Shown here in pieces: positions 43,825 to 57,400 of a stretch of DNA of 64,000 bases (its first letter is position 1; the number at the start of each line of letters is the position of its first letter). The stretch covers positions 13,145,001-13,209,000 of the forward strand of contig CM028889.1 in the NCBI GenBank assembly GCA_016801885.1. Reading direction: 5' to 3'. The position numbers and the translations under genes were made by a program. A model generated the notes under the pieces. It was not told the DNA's origin. It did no database searches and was given only the letters and a program-made list of their open reading frames with translations. The DNA comes from Toxotes chatareus. Its lineage: Eukaryota; Chordata; Actinopteri; Toxotidae.

Positions 43825-44985
43825 TTATATGTTTAAATTCTTTTGTCCGACTGGTTATTCTGGTTATATTATGAGCTGAACAAATGTTGTTCATGTTGTT
43901 GAATCATTAGTGTCAACTTTGTGAATTGACTTGTTGCCATGTGAAAAATAGTTTGGAAATAATGGGTGGAAAAAGAGTGGAATGGCAAGGAGGACCTAGT
44001 ACCAGTTCAACAGATGGAGCCTCCATGGGGCTGTGACTGAAAGGCTTAAAGGCCCAACTGAACTTGTTCTTCCTCCCAGAATGAGACAAAGGCCAAAATG
44101 AAATATGCCTATATATGATCCAATTTGGAGAAACAAATGTTTACAATTTAATCACCAGAAAATCACCCTAATTTACTGACATGGTGTGTGGTGTGGTAAA
44201 CCTCCTTGACAAGAAATAGGAAATTCTTCTTTTTGTATCATTCTTCTCTCATTTCCTTGTATTTGGTGGGTGAAGTATCTTTGGGAAACCTTGGAAATGC
44301 TTCTTGTTTTTCTAAACTGTCACTGCAAGGTAAAATGTCAATGTCTAAATATTACAGAACCTACACACCAGCACGTGATCTAAGTTATTTTGGCCGATAT
44401 CTCTTCTCAGCACTGTGTGAGCATGTACAGACATTAGCAAACCAAAGTTCAGCTTCAACCTGAGAGGAGGCCTAATCAGCAGACATAACTGGAAACACCT
44501 GTGTGGGTGTGCAGGATGTGTGGGAATACACTGATAAGCTGTTTGGTGACAGAAGATACTTGCACTCTTAAAGGTGAGCCCTGAATATAATTATATAACA
44601 GTATAATGTGTGATGTAGCCTGGAATACTTGGTACCAGATTAGAAAAAGCCCAGTTTTAAACAACAGCATGTTCATATTTTAAGGTCACGTTGGCCTTTT
44701 GAGCAGGTTGAGTCTCACCTGGGAACCACACCTGGTAGCTGAAACCTTATTTAGCATTTCTGTGTTTAAATGTGTGGAAAAAAAGTTAGGAAATGTTTTA
44801 GTATGGAAGAGGATTAGGGCCACGTGGGGAAAAAATTTAAATGTATTGATTTTTCTTTACATGTGGCCTGAGTCCTCTTCCATACTAACTGCATCTATCT
44901 ATGGTTTAAACTGGAGGGAAAAAGTCTATCAATAAATAAATGAGGCGTTAACAACTCTTTCACTCATTCACAAATCTGCAGGTTG
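43825..44985. other. Intergenic region between ndufa7 and the LDLR-like gene
   Basis: No gene was seen. It holds a long imperfect hairpin at 44798-44888. Short open frames here lack any domain or splice support. Confidence 0.55.
44798..44888. repeat. Inverted repeat (hairpin), MITE-like
   Basis: The left arm tagtatggaagaggattagg is matched by the complement of the right arm (…cctcttccatacta) over about 29 nt with a few mismatches, around a roughly 30-nt A/T-rich loop. I recall the arm 'ggaagaggattagggccac' as recurrent in fish genomes, which suggests a MITE. Confidence 0.7.
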
Positions 44986-45064
44986 ACAGGAGCAACTCTT
45001 GCGTCATATTTCCGCGCCGCGCGGCTCATATAGGTGCCTTATCAAACCGTGGAGGACATCGAGC
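44986..45064 (+). promoter_or_regulatory. Promoter / 5' UTR of the LDLR-like gene
   Basis: A short GC/CpG-rich block (tccgcgccgcgcggc) lies just left of the ATG, with ttgcgtcat (a C/EBP-ATF-like half-site pair) at 44999 and catatagg as a weak TATA-like sequence at about 45028. No sterol-response element of the ATCACCCCAC type was seen. Site calls are by eye. Confidence 0.4.
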
Positions 45065-45125
45065 ATGGGACACGCTGCAGGTTTATTTCTTCTGGTCGCT
45101 TCGATTTCCTGGCATCATTTTCGTG
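45065..45125 (+). CDS. LDLR-like exon 1, signal peptide
   Basis: ATG opens MGHAAGLFLLVASISWHHFR and ends CGTG|GTAAGA, phase 1. The core LFLLVASIS is a plausible signal-peptide helix. Confidence 0.82.
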
Positions 45126-48018
45126 GTAAGATGCTGGAGTGACTGTGTGTATGTGTGTGAGATGAGCGATCTGCGTGTGTTCGGCGTTAATTCGAGAAAG
45201 CGGAGGGACAGACTGAGAGTTTACAGTCGAGCAGACCGGTGATCAGTTTGAAAGAAGTCTGTTTACAATGCACAATGCAGCGTCTTTGACTGATGTTTTC
45301 GTTGTTTTAGTGTTGTATATGAGTGAACTTAGCAAGAAATATAATACTACTACTAATAATAATAATAATAGCATTAAGCAGCAAGGGGGCAGTGTTCGGT
45401 TTGAATCTGACTCCTAGGCACTTCTTTTGGTTTTATGACATAGAATGTGATGTAACATGAGCAAAAACTGTTGTGAAAAAGTACATTTTATTCATTTATT
45501 GAATAACTTAAGTCTTACCCTATTTTGGACTCATTTCCCGTTGTTCATTCACAGTCCAGAGCTAGAGAATTTAGTTGTAATGTTTAAGTTGCTATTCATT
45601 TTCAGACTTTTCTTCTTGCCCTGTTTTATAATTACTCCATTGTCCTTCATCATTATCTGCACACTAACAGTAAACTGTATGTGTGCACACGTTTCAGGTG
45701 CTGCAGGTCACTCTCTGCCCGCCTGCCACAAGCAGCTGGAATTCAGATGCAGCGATGGTTCGTGCATTCCGAGGCTGTCATTATGTGATGGACACGCAAA
45801 CTGCGACGATGGATCAGATGAACAGCACTGCAGTAAGTACCACGTTGACAATATGATCCTATTCCATACACATACATGCCCACTGGTTGTTGTCACAAGC
45901 TCTTTTTTGGCAGCACAAACAAATCAATGAAAACAAAATTGGCATTTCTTGACATTTTAAATAAAGTAGCAGCCATGTAGAAACTGTAGTAATTTGAAGC
46001 AGGGAAAAGCTGATTGTGAATTGAATGATTGTGTTCTTATGCCCTTTCATGTACAGTTGTTGCCTTCTTCAACATACAGTATTGGAGTTTTAACTGATTA
46101 TATCCACCTATAAAGCCTGTCCACTTTAAAACGACTGCTGCCCAGTTTTTGGACTTTTGATTTTGCCATAACTTTTGCCACAGAGATTTGATTTTAAACC
46201 AAATCTTGATGTGCACTAAATGCTCATTTTTTACATTAATTCCACAATTTTGGCCACACGGGATGTTGTCCCACTTATACTTTTAAGTTACGGTGCTACA
46301 AAGATGCGGTGTCATTTTCTCCGAAAGTATGTGGAAAATTTCATTGTAGAGTTTTGTTTCATAATCCTGTTTAAGTCATTAGGGACTTTGATATTGAATT
46401 CCAGAGGGATTTAGTGTTCAGCATAACCTATGAGCTGCACATTTGCAAAGAAAAACCCTGCAGGAGAAAATATTATAAAAAGATTTCATTCGATTAGTTG
46501 GTTAAATATAAACATTGCTGATGTGCGTAATGGCATCAGGTATGAATATTGACAGTGTTGCTTAGAGGTTAGAGACATGAGACTTTGACCTGAAAGTCGC
46601 TGGTTTGACTGTCTGCCAGCAAAATGCAGAAAGTGAGCAAGATTTACTTTCTTCTCTTCAGAAGTGCAGGACCGAGCTGTGCTTGTGCTGGAACAGTACT
46701 GGACTGTGGAAAAAGAGCAAATGAATGAACAGTCGCATAAACAGAAGCTTCAGAGTCACATTAGCAGAAGTTTCGGCGCTCAGTCCCCACTAGGCAGTAG
46801 CTGCAGCAGGTCCCAGCACTCACATGCACTTTCTTAAGAAAATGCAGTCTCTAGTTAATTTTTGCTCCTCTCTGAAACTGGATTAACAGATTTATTACAA
46901 AGAGGAACTCTCAGCAGCTTTCAGACGGATAAAATGGAGTAATCCCAGGATGTGGGATATGCTAATATCTCCGGTAATGTTAGTGGTCACCGACTCAATG
47001 CAGTAAACACACACTTTGTCAAAGTCATTCAGACTGTATTGGTATTGTAGCTTTTTGGGAATCATAAGGACTGTAAAGGCTTAATTGCTGCTTTAACTCT
47101 CACTCTTAACAGGTCATGTGCGGTGTAAGAAAGATGAATTTGCATGCCGCAGCAGGCGGTGCATATCTGCACGTTTCTTATGCAACAACATAGATGACTG
47201 TGGTGACGGGAGCGATGAGGATTCCTGCCAGAAATGCACCGCTGGCTTCTTCTCCTGCGGGCCGTCTGACGTTTGCCTGCCTGGACACAAGCTGTGTGAT
47301 GGACAGATAGACTGCAAGAATGGGCGGGATGAGACCCAGGAGTTTTGTGGTTTGACCCAACCTCGCCCACAGACTTCTCCCTCATGTGCAGCTTCAGAGT
47401 TCCAGTGTGGAGATGGGCGTTGCATCCTCCAGGCTTGGAGGTGTGACCACTCATCAGACTGCTCTGATGGCAGTGATGAGGAAAACTGTGGTAAGAGATG
47501 TGATTCGTTTCTACTTGGTTCTGCATGTACTTGGAAAATGTTGAAATTGCTAAAATGAAAGAAAATCTAGCCTAAGAACAAGTTCTAGCTAATTTCTGCC
47601 ACCACCACCCGTCATGTTACATTAATTTGGCAGATGCTTTTATCCAAAGCAACTTACGTTTTTGGAAATAAGGATAAAGGATCCAACTTATTTTTTCTCC
47701 ACATACATTCTATTCAATTTGGGTCCAGTGGCTCAAGGACACGTCACCACATGTGCACCACATGGAGGTGAAAATACACATCTTCACAGAAGTCAGTTCA
47801 GAGCACTTTTCATATAGAGCAGGTCTAGGTCAGAGTCTTTACAATATTATTTACAGACACCCAACATTCCCACATGAGCAAACACTTGGTGACTGTGACA
47901 AGGTAAAACTCTCTTTTAACAGGTAGAAACCTTGAACAGAACCTGGTTCATGGTGGGTGGCTGACAGGGAGCAAGAGAGTGCGGGAAGAAAGAGAACATA
48001 GCACAGTGCAGGCTCCAC

Positions 48019-48053
<35 letters not shown>

Positions 48054-51000
48054 CAACAACAACAACAGCAATGATAATAATGATGATCATTATGATAATT
48101 ATGACAATTATGATCATTATTATAATAATAATCCTGCAGCCTGGTTCCAAAATTGAGTTAATGCTGTTATAGCAGCAAACATAATGCCTAGGGTTTTTGA
48201 ATGAGATGTTCAGCAACATACGAATGGGTCTCATGCTCAATGGTCCACATACAGAACAGCCAGCAGAGGGCAGTATAGTTGTGCTTTGTACTGCACATAG
48301 GATTTGCAGAAGGGCTTCCCACATCTTTTGGTCCACACGTCCTCATGTTTCTCTGTTTGTTTAACAGGGTCATAAACTGATCTGTGTCCTCTATCAGTGA
48401 ACAACAGGAAGAAGAAAATGACAATGGCAAGCATTGTAAAATTATCATAGATACAGTCTTTTAAATATGTCGCTCAGTTCATCAGTACAGACAATTAATG
48501 TCTTTCCACATCTGTCATCAGGCCCTTTTGCTTTATCCTTGTTCAATGTTTAGCAACAGACAGGGCAGACATTTACAGTGGTTGCCAAGGTGAGAGGATA
48601 TCTGACTTGCTTTGAATAACTGGTTAGTAGAAAGGTAGAAACTTTGGCACATCTGTAGAAATCTTTTCCATCTTGTTAACCATGTCCATCATAACTTTGG
48701 GGTGTGGATGTGCATATACAAGGGTACATCTTCGTTTTTTGTTAATAGTAATATGGTACTGTAGCACAGCAGTCTTTGATCAATGATTGGTTGATTAATT
48801 GACAAAAAAAAGCAAAGTAATGAATGGATTCTCTGGTTTCAGGTTCTATATCGTGAGCCTTTGCTGTTTTTCTCAGTTGTACGTGATTATAAACTTATTA
48901 TCTTAGACTCTGAGAAACTGGGTTGGACATTTTGCACAGTTCACAATAAGACGTAATATATAGTACTGTATTGTATGTCTTTTTGTGAACAGTCTAAACA
49001 CTAAATACTAATTTAGTGCTGTGAGGAAGTTTGAAGATATGCACATTGTCTCTTTTAATTTAGTCAGCTGTCTCAGATCATGCATTAGCCTGCCAACAAG
49101 ACAAACTCTGGCATCATGGAAAAAGTACACACTGTTCTCACCAATCATTTAACAAACCCTGTCACTCAAACTGAAGGACATTTTCAGAAAAAATGTATTC
49201 AGTAGGCTTGTTTGGCAAATGTTTGTCATCTGAATGGAAGAAACCAGAGTATATCTATACAGTGACATTTCACAGGATTCTGTAATTTTATAGTCGCTGT
49301 TGAAGGGTAAAAGATTCTACTGTAGGTTGGGAAAATTCCTTTCAAATCCTCCCAAAGCCCTGCTGGTTTTGCTAAATGTGCGTGGTGGCAGAGCCCAAAA
49401 CAAGACACTCCTAAAACATGACATTTTGGGGATGGAACATTTTCCTTCAAAAATGACGCGTCGTTTATGTGACATATTTTTACAGGGTAGGCTGGCTGAG
49501 CTGTTATACATCCTTTTTTACAGCAACACCCTGTCTAACGCTTAAAATAACAGGAACAGACAGGGCCACTAGTGGAACAAAATAAGAGGAAATATACAGG
49601 GGTCAGACTGACTTAAAGTGAGGCTGGATTGAAGGGAAGTGGACTGAAGAGATAGAAATATTTGAGACACAGAAGTTGTTTCTCAGGTTACATAGAATTA
49701 ATTATAATTCTTGAAACAGCAACACTAACAGCCAACCTGTTCCTGAGGCATGAGTCTGTCTGATCGGTTGCCAAAACAATGTATTGGCAGACGAGAAGCC
49801 AGATGGCAATTTGCCCAAGAGAAGTTTAGATGAATGCCAGCGATTAGTGCATCTCTCAGACAAGAAATTGATCATTTAAAGTTAAGTCTCAGAAGTTATA
49901 GTGACAGCATGTATGACCTTTTTCCTTAAGGTTTCAGATTTTTGTTGTAATCTGTCTACAACATGTGTTCAGTAATGTTCAAGGTTCATTTTTTTACTCT
50001 GGAGGCTGCAGTTTATTTATTTACTGCGTTTATCTGATGCATTTGTTTGCACATAAATATGACTGTTACAAAGGGATGTTGTTGCTGTTATGGCCACAAC
50101 AAAAGGGAGATACACCACAGGAAATGATTCATAAAGAATATTTTCATCAAATAAAACTTAATTAAAATGCCAAATTAAATCAGCCTATTTAAAACACTGG
50201 GTGTGGTAACCAGTAAAGTCAGTGGTGTGTTGAGTGAAGAATATGGGTTCTTGTGTTGCGGAGCAAAGAGAATGGTTAGTGTGCTTAGACTTATGTAACC
50301 TGGAACATACTGAACGCCACAGGTGTTCCATATACACCAATCAGCTACCTGCCAAGCAAAGACATTCAGATTAGACAGATTAGTAAAAGATCCAAACCCC
50401 AAGAGGACCCCACATGGGCACAGAAGATATTCACATGACAAAACGACCTCACCTCAAGGTTCTTATAGCAGCTGTTCTGGAGCTTTTGATCACATCACAT
50501 GATCTTCATCGACAGATGGAGTCGAATTGCAGATGTTGAAATTTCCGTTGTACTTTATGGATGTCGTTGGCTTGAAGGTTCAGCCTTAAAATTTCAGCTG
50601 TATACTGCTGTTTTTCCACTGTTCAATCTCACATTATGGATTACTACAAAAACTCAGCGCACACCAAGTAATTCCTATTGGTTAAAAAAAAACAAAAACA
50701 AAATGCAGACGCTTCTGTACAGAGAACAAGGGGTCACTTCATGGTTTGATGAGAATGAAAGGACAGATCCCCATCTATCAATCTTGAATGCCTATGGGAG
50801 ATTTTTGACCAAAGTGTTCATCATAATCAATCAATATTTAAAACACTGAATAAGAGAATAGTATTTGGAAGAATGGTGTTCATCCCTTCACTTGAAGACT
50901 TCCTGAAGGATCTATACCAGAGAACATTACAGCTGTTGAGGCATGTGATTCAAGTCAAAGCAGTCTCACACCCTTATGTGGCTTCTGCCTCATCAATCAA

Positions 51001-54000
51001 GACTGCTTAAAGCTCCCTGAAGGATTCCAGATGTGCTGTAATGATTATATCTTGTTATGGGAGGGAAGGGTTCCTGCAAAAAACAATCAATAAACCTAGA
51101 GGAAATAGTGATAAACAAACAGAGCTGTACTGTATTATGCTTCTAATTTTCTGCATGAAACTTCATTCCTGATCTTGGAAGCAGTAGTTTGACCAAAAAA
51201 AAAAAAAAAAAGATCACTGAACATCCATTTACTAACATTTTCTGGAGCTTTCAACTGCATGAATTTTGCAAACTCCCTCCACAGAGGAGGACAGTTATAG
51301 CTCTGGTAAAAGGTAGTAAGTGGACTAAGGTCTAATTATAAATGATAATTTTCACTAGTAATGCTATGTGAATTAACAGTGCCATTGATTTTAATGTTGA
51401 CATGTTAGTATAGGTATTCAAGGAACAAGGAACAAAATGTTTTGCGTGCTGCTGCAATGCCAGTTCTCTTCTTTTACATGTCACGATTGTTTCATCACAA
51501 GTGAAATAAGATTCCAACTCAAATGAATGCCGTTTGTCATTTGGCACGTCATGTTTGAAACCCCAACAATGTGCTGCGTTTGAACATGAACATGAAAGCG
51601 GCTTTACATTTATTGTACTGACAAATGACAAGGTTCTTGTTGTATGAAACCACCTATCATCTAATGTTTGCTCCTGCAGATCAGGACGAGTGTCTGGTCA
51701 ATAACGGAGGCTGTTCTCATCATTGTGTGGACCAGCCGATGGGTTTCTTCTGCCACTGTCCTGACAACATGAGGCTGGTCGGGGACAGCCAGTGTGAGGG
51801 TGAGTGGCTTCTTGATTCCTGCTGAGGGCTGCTAAATAGTTTTACATCACCAGTTATAAAGATTTGTCCTGACACAAAACACAAAACATTTACGTAAGGG
51901 ATGGTTCTGGTATCTGGTATCTGTTCTTTAATCTAGAGGTCGACCGGTGTCTGGAGACAGATGTGTGCGATCAGCTGTGTGTTTTCATTAATGGCAGCCT
52001 CACCTGTGAATGCAACGAGGACCACTACATGAATCCAACAACCGGAGAGTGCAAGGCCAAAGGTGAGAGACAGATGATGTATGTAACTAGTAACTAGCCA
52101 CTGACAACATGGTTTAAGATGGTTTCATGCTCATTGTTACAGAGATTATTGGATTTATCCCAGGACTTTCAAGCTTATAGTATTTTTTTTCTAAGGCATA
52201 AGACCGGGTGATGATTCAGTGTTTTTGTCATATAGAATTCATTGTATTAATTTCAGCCGTATCACAGCAACTCGCTTCACTTTCCCTGAAACTCAATATT
52301 GTGTTTTATTATTATCATATTTTTCCGAAGTGCTCTTTATTTCAGGTGAGAGTTTGTACCTCCACTATAATATGCCGGGAGAAATTGTGCAAACTAATGG
52401 TGTAACTCAAAGCCGTTGCTCATATTCGTATCTGTTTTTAGATCGTACTAGAGGTGGATATGGAAATTGTTAGAAATGGTCTAATTTGCTTCATTTTCTG
52501 CATTAAATTGTTTTTCTAAAGCACTCAGTGCTTTATAAAAACAAGGACTGAGTGCTTGTGTTTGAGTTATTATTAAAGCACTGAGTGCTTTATTGATAGC
52601 ACAATTAATAAAGCACTCAGTGAAAGGTTGGCCTGACAAGAAATACATGCAGTAGAATACCTGCTTTGTATTTTATCATTGGTATGTGACAGCTTTTCTT
52701 TTTTCCAGGTTTGTGCTCTAATGTTTGGTAAATACTTCCGTCAGGAACTGTGTGACACTTGAATTGGTTCTGCCTTAACAAACTTTGACTCATTTACTTT
52801 GGAAAGGCTAGAATGGCTGTGCAAACACACTAGCTAAGATCAGTCAGTTCAGCAGAGACGTACTCTCTGAACAAACGTCTCAGGAGTCTACTGTTTCCAT
52901 TGCAATCTGATGTTGTGTGACATTGTTTCCATTGTATTATCATTTAATTACAGTCTGGTTGGATTACATTATTTTTTTGCCCTTTCTGATACGTTGCTAA
53001 CACACACACACACATACATATATACATATAAATATACCACAGAAGACAAAACACGATCTTGTAATTTTGGAGGCGGTTTTACATGTTCTTTCATTTCTTA
53101 CTAAACAATTGCTGACAGTTCTCCAGTTCACGTCTTGCGTCACGTCTTGCTTCACTTTGACTAATACACCCTTCATGGTCAATTTCTTCTGTATTAGATA
53201 ACATCAGTTAGATAGACATGAGAATCAACAGAGAGACAGGACTTAACCAAAACAAACAAGACTCATTCTGACAATGAATTCTTTTGATGTGCTGTTGTCA
53301 GTTTTATGTTAAGCTCTACATGTTTTTATTTTGTTTTATTATATGATTTTTTTAATATCCTTTCAGGAAGTGAGGCTCAGCTTGTTTTCACCTCTTCTAA
53401 AGGAATGCAGCGGATAAGCATTATTGGTACAGAGTACAGGGAGCTGGCCCCACATTTACCCGGACCAGGGCCCGTGGCAGCCTTGGCCTCAAACAGTACA
53501 CTGTACTGGGCCCCGCAAGGAAGAGGCTCCATATACAGGTACCAGAACAGGGCTTCTTTTGCCAAAGCCAGAGGTGCTTGGGAGAGGTCAAAAACACAAT
53601 CTGTGATCCAAAAGTAAACAAATCGGTAACCCACCACCCATCCATTTTCACCACAAATCTGAACAAGCAATATAGCCCAGATATCCTTTTCCATATCGAA
53701 ATCCTCCAATTCCTCCTGAAGCAATCTGAAACTTTCCCCAGGCAGATGGAGATTGTAATCCCTCTGGGTCCTTTCATAGTTGGACATGCCAGGAATACCT
53801 CCATGGGGGACATACTTGAAGAATGGCTGAAAACCTTAGTTTCACAGAGCTTGAAGGCTGTGGTCAATTTTTAGTACTTTCAGGACTTTGATCCTAACCA
53901 AATATCTCAACAACTGTTTGATGGACTGTCATGAAATTCTGTAAACACATTCATGGTCTTTAGAGAATGAATCCTGACAGGACAACTAATGAATACATGC

Positions 54001-54353
54001 TTTCTGTTGAAGGTCATCAGTGCATTTAATTTCTAAATAGCTACAAATTCAGCACTTTCAGTTCTCTGTTACATTTCATTCGATAGTAAGTAAAGAAGTA
54101 AATGTTAAGATCAAGTGTTTCACTCCTCCCTCTTTTATGTCCTGCTGACAGTAATAACATATGGCACCTATAAGGTTTCAGATAAGGTGTCTATCTGATA
54201 ATCAGACTGAAGAGCCCTTACCTGACAAAGAGGCAGAAAAAAATAAAACTGGTTCTTTGTGCTTTATTGTGCCTTTTAAATGTGTCAGCGAATTGTTTGG
54301 AGATTAGAATGTAAAGGGTAGATTGTGTGACCGAAGCCTGCCAACACAGTTTC

Positions 54354-54407
<54 letters not shown>

Positions 54408-57400
54408 TCTATTTTAATTCAATCTGCACACAAAGGATTAATTTGAGGACTTTAACATAATTTTACCCAGCAGATTCAGATCATAATGTCTGCCTATAAG
54501 ATTAAAAAGATTGTCTGTACTTGTTTATGTCTGTGTACATTGACTTTGATCCTGATAGCTTTCAGTCTGTCCATTTTTATCCAAATTTAAACAAGTAATT
54601 CATTAAATAAATTAATTAAAAATATACAACCCTTTCCTTCCAATTAACTATCTGTTTTCCATTAGAGATATTAAACACTAAACATGGCAACCTGCTTGTG
54701 ACGTTAGAGGAAAGGTGAGGGGATCACCACAGTTAGTAGGAGTAATCCTCTGGGGAGCATGAATGTCTGTACAAAATTTAATGCAATGCATCCAGTAATT
54801 CATGAGTTATTTTAGTCTGGATCGGCTGACATTGCCATCCCTAGTGTCATGCCTCTAGACCATAGTTCTTAAACTGTATTTTATCTTTGAGTTTACAATC
54901 AAAATTAAAGAGATGAGTGAGCCTAATAAAGGAGCCGTGGTCAGGTTTTGCATGAACTCTTTGAACTCTGAACTCCAGGTTGGTTTAATGGATTATATGT
55001 GTTATATGTTTTCACTCGTGGATGTTTTTCAGGGTCTCCATGGATGGAAAGCCAACAGATTCCGTATTAGTGCTGAAAGTCAAGGGTTCGGTGTCAGGCC
55101 TGGCTGTGGACTGGATCCATCAGCTCCTCTACTGGACCAGTGTCGAGAGTGGTTCTGTTAACGTCGGGCAGCTTGACGGGTTGGCACAGCGTCAGCTCAT
55201 CACAGGGCTGGATGAACCTTCTGCAGTGACCGTGGATCCTCTCCGAGGGTAGGACGTCACAGGCATTTACATTTTATTTTAATCAATAGTTAACAGCATC
55301 ATCATGGAGGGAGGGTGAAATGTGCTCAAGCCACGTCAGCAGGATTAACAAAAGCTATAGCTGTGATTACACATTGTTGCCTCTTGGTCTTTAAACTACA
55401 GATGTGTTATGTTTGTTTTAAAGGCTTACCCCTGCGTATTTAGGCAGTAGCACAACACAACGCTTGTTCTTGGTTAAACACAAGACTCTTTTTAATCATG
55501 TATTTACCCAGGGTAATGTGTGTTTTAAGAGCCGTACATACGTCCCATGAGTTAGTGTTAAGAGTGTAAGCGCTGCGCATTATATGTTACCAGCCTTTTT
55601 GTTCTGTACAAATACAGTTGGGTCCAACCAAGGTGGGTTTAAGTCTGTTTGTGTTTTGGCTTTAATTTGTGTGTTTCCGGCCGTGGCGCAAGTTAAGCGT
55701 GAGGCTTTGGACTTTGAGCCGCCCAGAGATCGGAGGGTCGCCGGTTCAATTCTTTGACCAAGCACAATGGATACGCATAATGAATATGGGTGGTGGTGAA
55801 GGAGACGCCCCCCCCGCCTCTGCGGCCATGGCCGTGGTGCCCCTGAGCAAGACACCGATCTACCCCAGCTCCCCGGGCTCCTTCTAGGGAAGCCCCCTCC
55901 CACAGCGTCTCTAGTGCATGTGCATGCTTATGTGTGTGTTTCATTCACTTTTTGTGGGTAAAATGCAGAGAGTAATTTCCCCAGGAGGGATCAATAAAGT
56001 ATAAAACTTAAAACTTACACTTTGTTATTGCACTAGTTGTTTGCCGACTTGGAGAAAAAAAGCACCATGTAAATAAGTGCTATAACTTTCCTCTCTGGTT
56101 TTTAATACAGTTTGTTTCAGAAATAATAAGTACACATAAAAAGAGGGATTAGAGAAATGCAAACTTAATCAAGAACAATTGAGAACAGGATGAAACACCA
56201 TTTTTATCACAACACTCAGCTCCACTTTGCATCAGCTGCTTTTGTTTTCTCAGGTTGCTCTTCTGGGCTCAATGTGGCAGCCTCCCAAAGATTCAAAGGG
56301 CTGGATTGGGCGGCGGGGACACAATGGCTCTGGTCACTTCCTCAATACGTTCCCCTGTTGCCCTCTCTCTGGGTATGTTCTGATGTATAATACAGAAAGT
56401 TTTGTATCTTTGCGAAACTTGGAAAAGGTTCTAAAAATCAGTTTTTTCCTAATGTTAAAATAGATTGTCAACTGTGGACGTTTAAAGAAAGGAGGAAAAA
56501 ACAAACCCCAGCTTCCACTTTAAAACAGGAACTGTGTGCATGTGTGTGTGTGCGTGCGTGTGTGTGCATCTATGCACTTACACTTAGAGGGCTGACGGCC
56601 AGAGTTGAGCGTATTGTCTAGAAGTCCCTCATTTTTGTTTATTCTGGCCATTAGTGTGTTCATGTGTCTTTTTTTTCCTTAGATATGCCTCGCCAGCTGC
56701 TATACTGGGTTGACCAGGGTATGAGAAGCATCTCCAGAGTAAATCTAGAAGGCCGTGACCGTAAAACAGTAGTAGAGTCTAACGGCTATCTGGACCGACC
56801 CTTCGGACTGGCTGTGTTTGAGGTAAAACAACATTACAGCCCTGTGATGGAAGGGAGATTGGTGTGCTCATGCCTTTCACCTGGTGTGTACTGGGACAGT
56901 CTTTTGCTTCCCATGAGCTAGAAAAAAAAAAAAAAGGGGTGAATGTGGTAGAATAAAAGTGACAAAGACCTCAACAGCCAGAGTAACAGAAAGGCTTGCA
57001 CTACTGACAACAATTACTAAATAGAGAATTGACTTTAAGACCCTCCTCATAAATCCCCACACAAGAAATTAAAAACCTAGAAATAAAAAAATGCCATATT
57101 ATTATTAAATGCATTGACATTTAGGTTGGAAGGCCTTGCTGTGTGAATAATTTAATAAAAATAATAATATCAAAACAGAAATGAATGAATTTAGAAAATC
57201 CCGCGATGTTTACCATACTGCTGATATAGCAGTATTTCCCCTGTTCTTGCCATGTAATCACACATGCTTAAATATGTGCTAAGAAACTATGTTTCAGGGT
57301 TTACATCACCAGGAAACCAGGCACAAATCTGTTAGCAGGTTTTTCTTATCCCTTACAGAAAACTAGGTTAGAGAATAATAGTATGATAGTTGATGATAAA

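Larger units (their letters stand above)
47491..51679 (+). other. LDLR-like intron 3 (4.2 kb)
   Basis: The largest intron of this gene contains a fish SINE-like motif (47624), an (AAT)n tract (48019), a possible 'gacaaaacaagacat'-type copy (48765) and a Tc1-like transposase remnant (50767). No exon was supported. Confidence 0.5.

Noticed and set aside
45028..45035. TATA-like catatagg before the receptor gene
   Set aside because: Weak match; kept only as a remark in the promoter entry.
47851..48336. 161-codon minus-strand frame with poly-Ile and poly-Tyr
   Set aside because: Translation of the (AAT)n tract and its flank.
55669..55944. Pro- and Gly-rich open frames on both strands
   Set aside because: They fall wholly within the tRNA-derived SINE.
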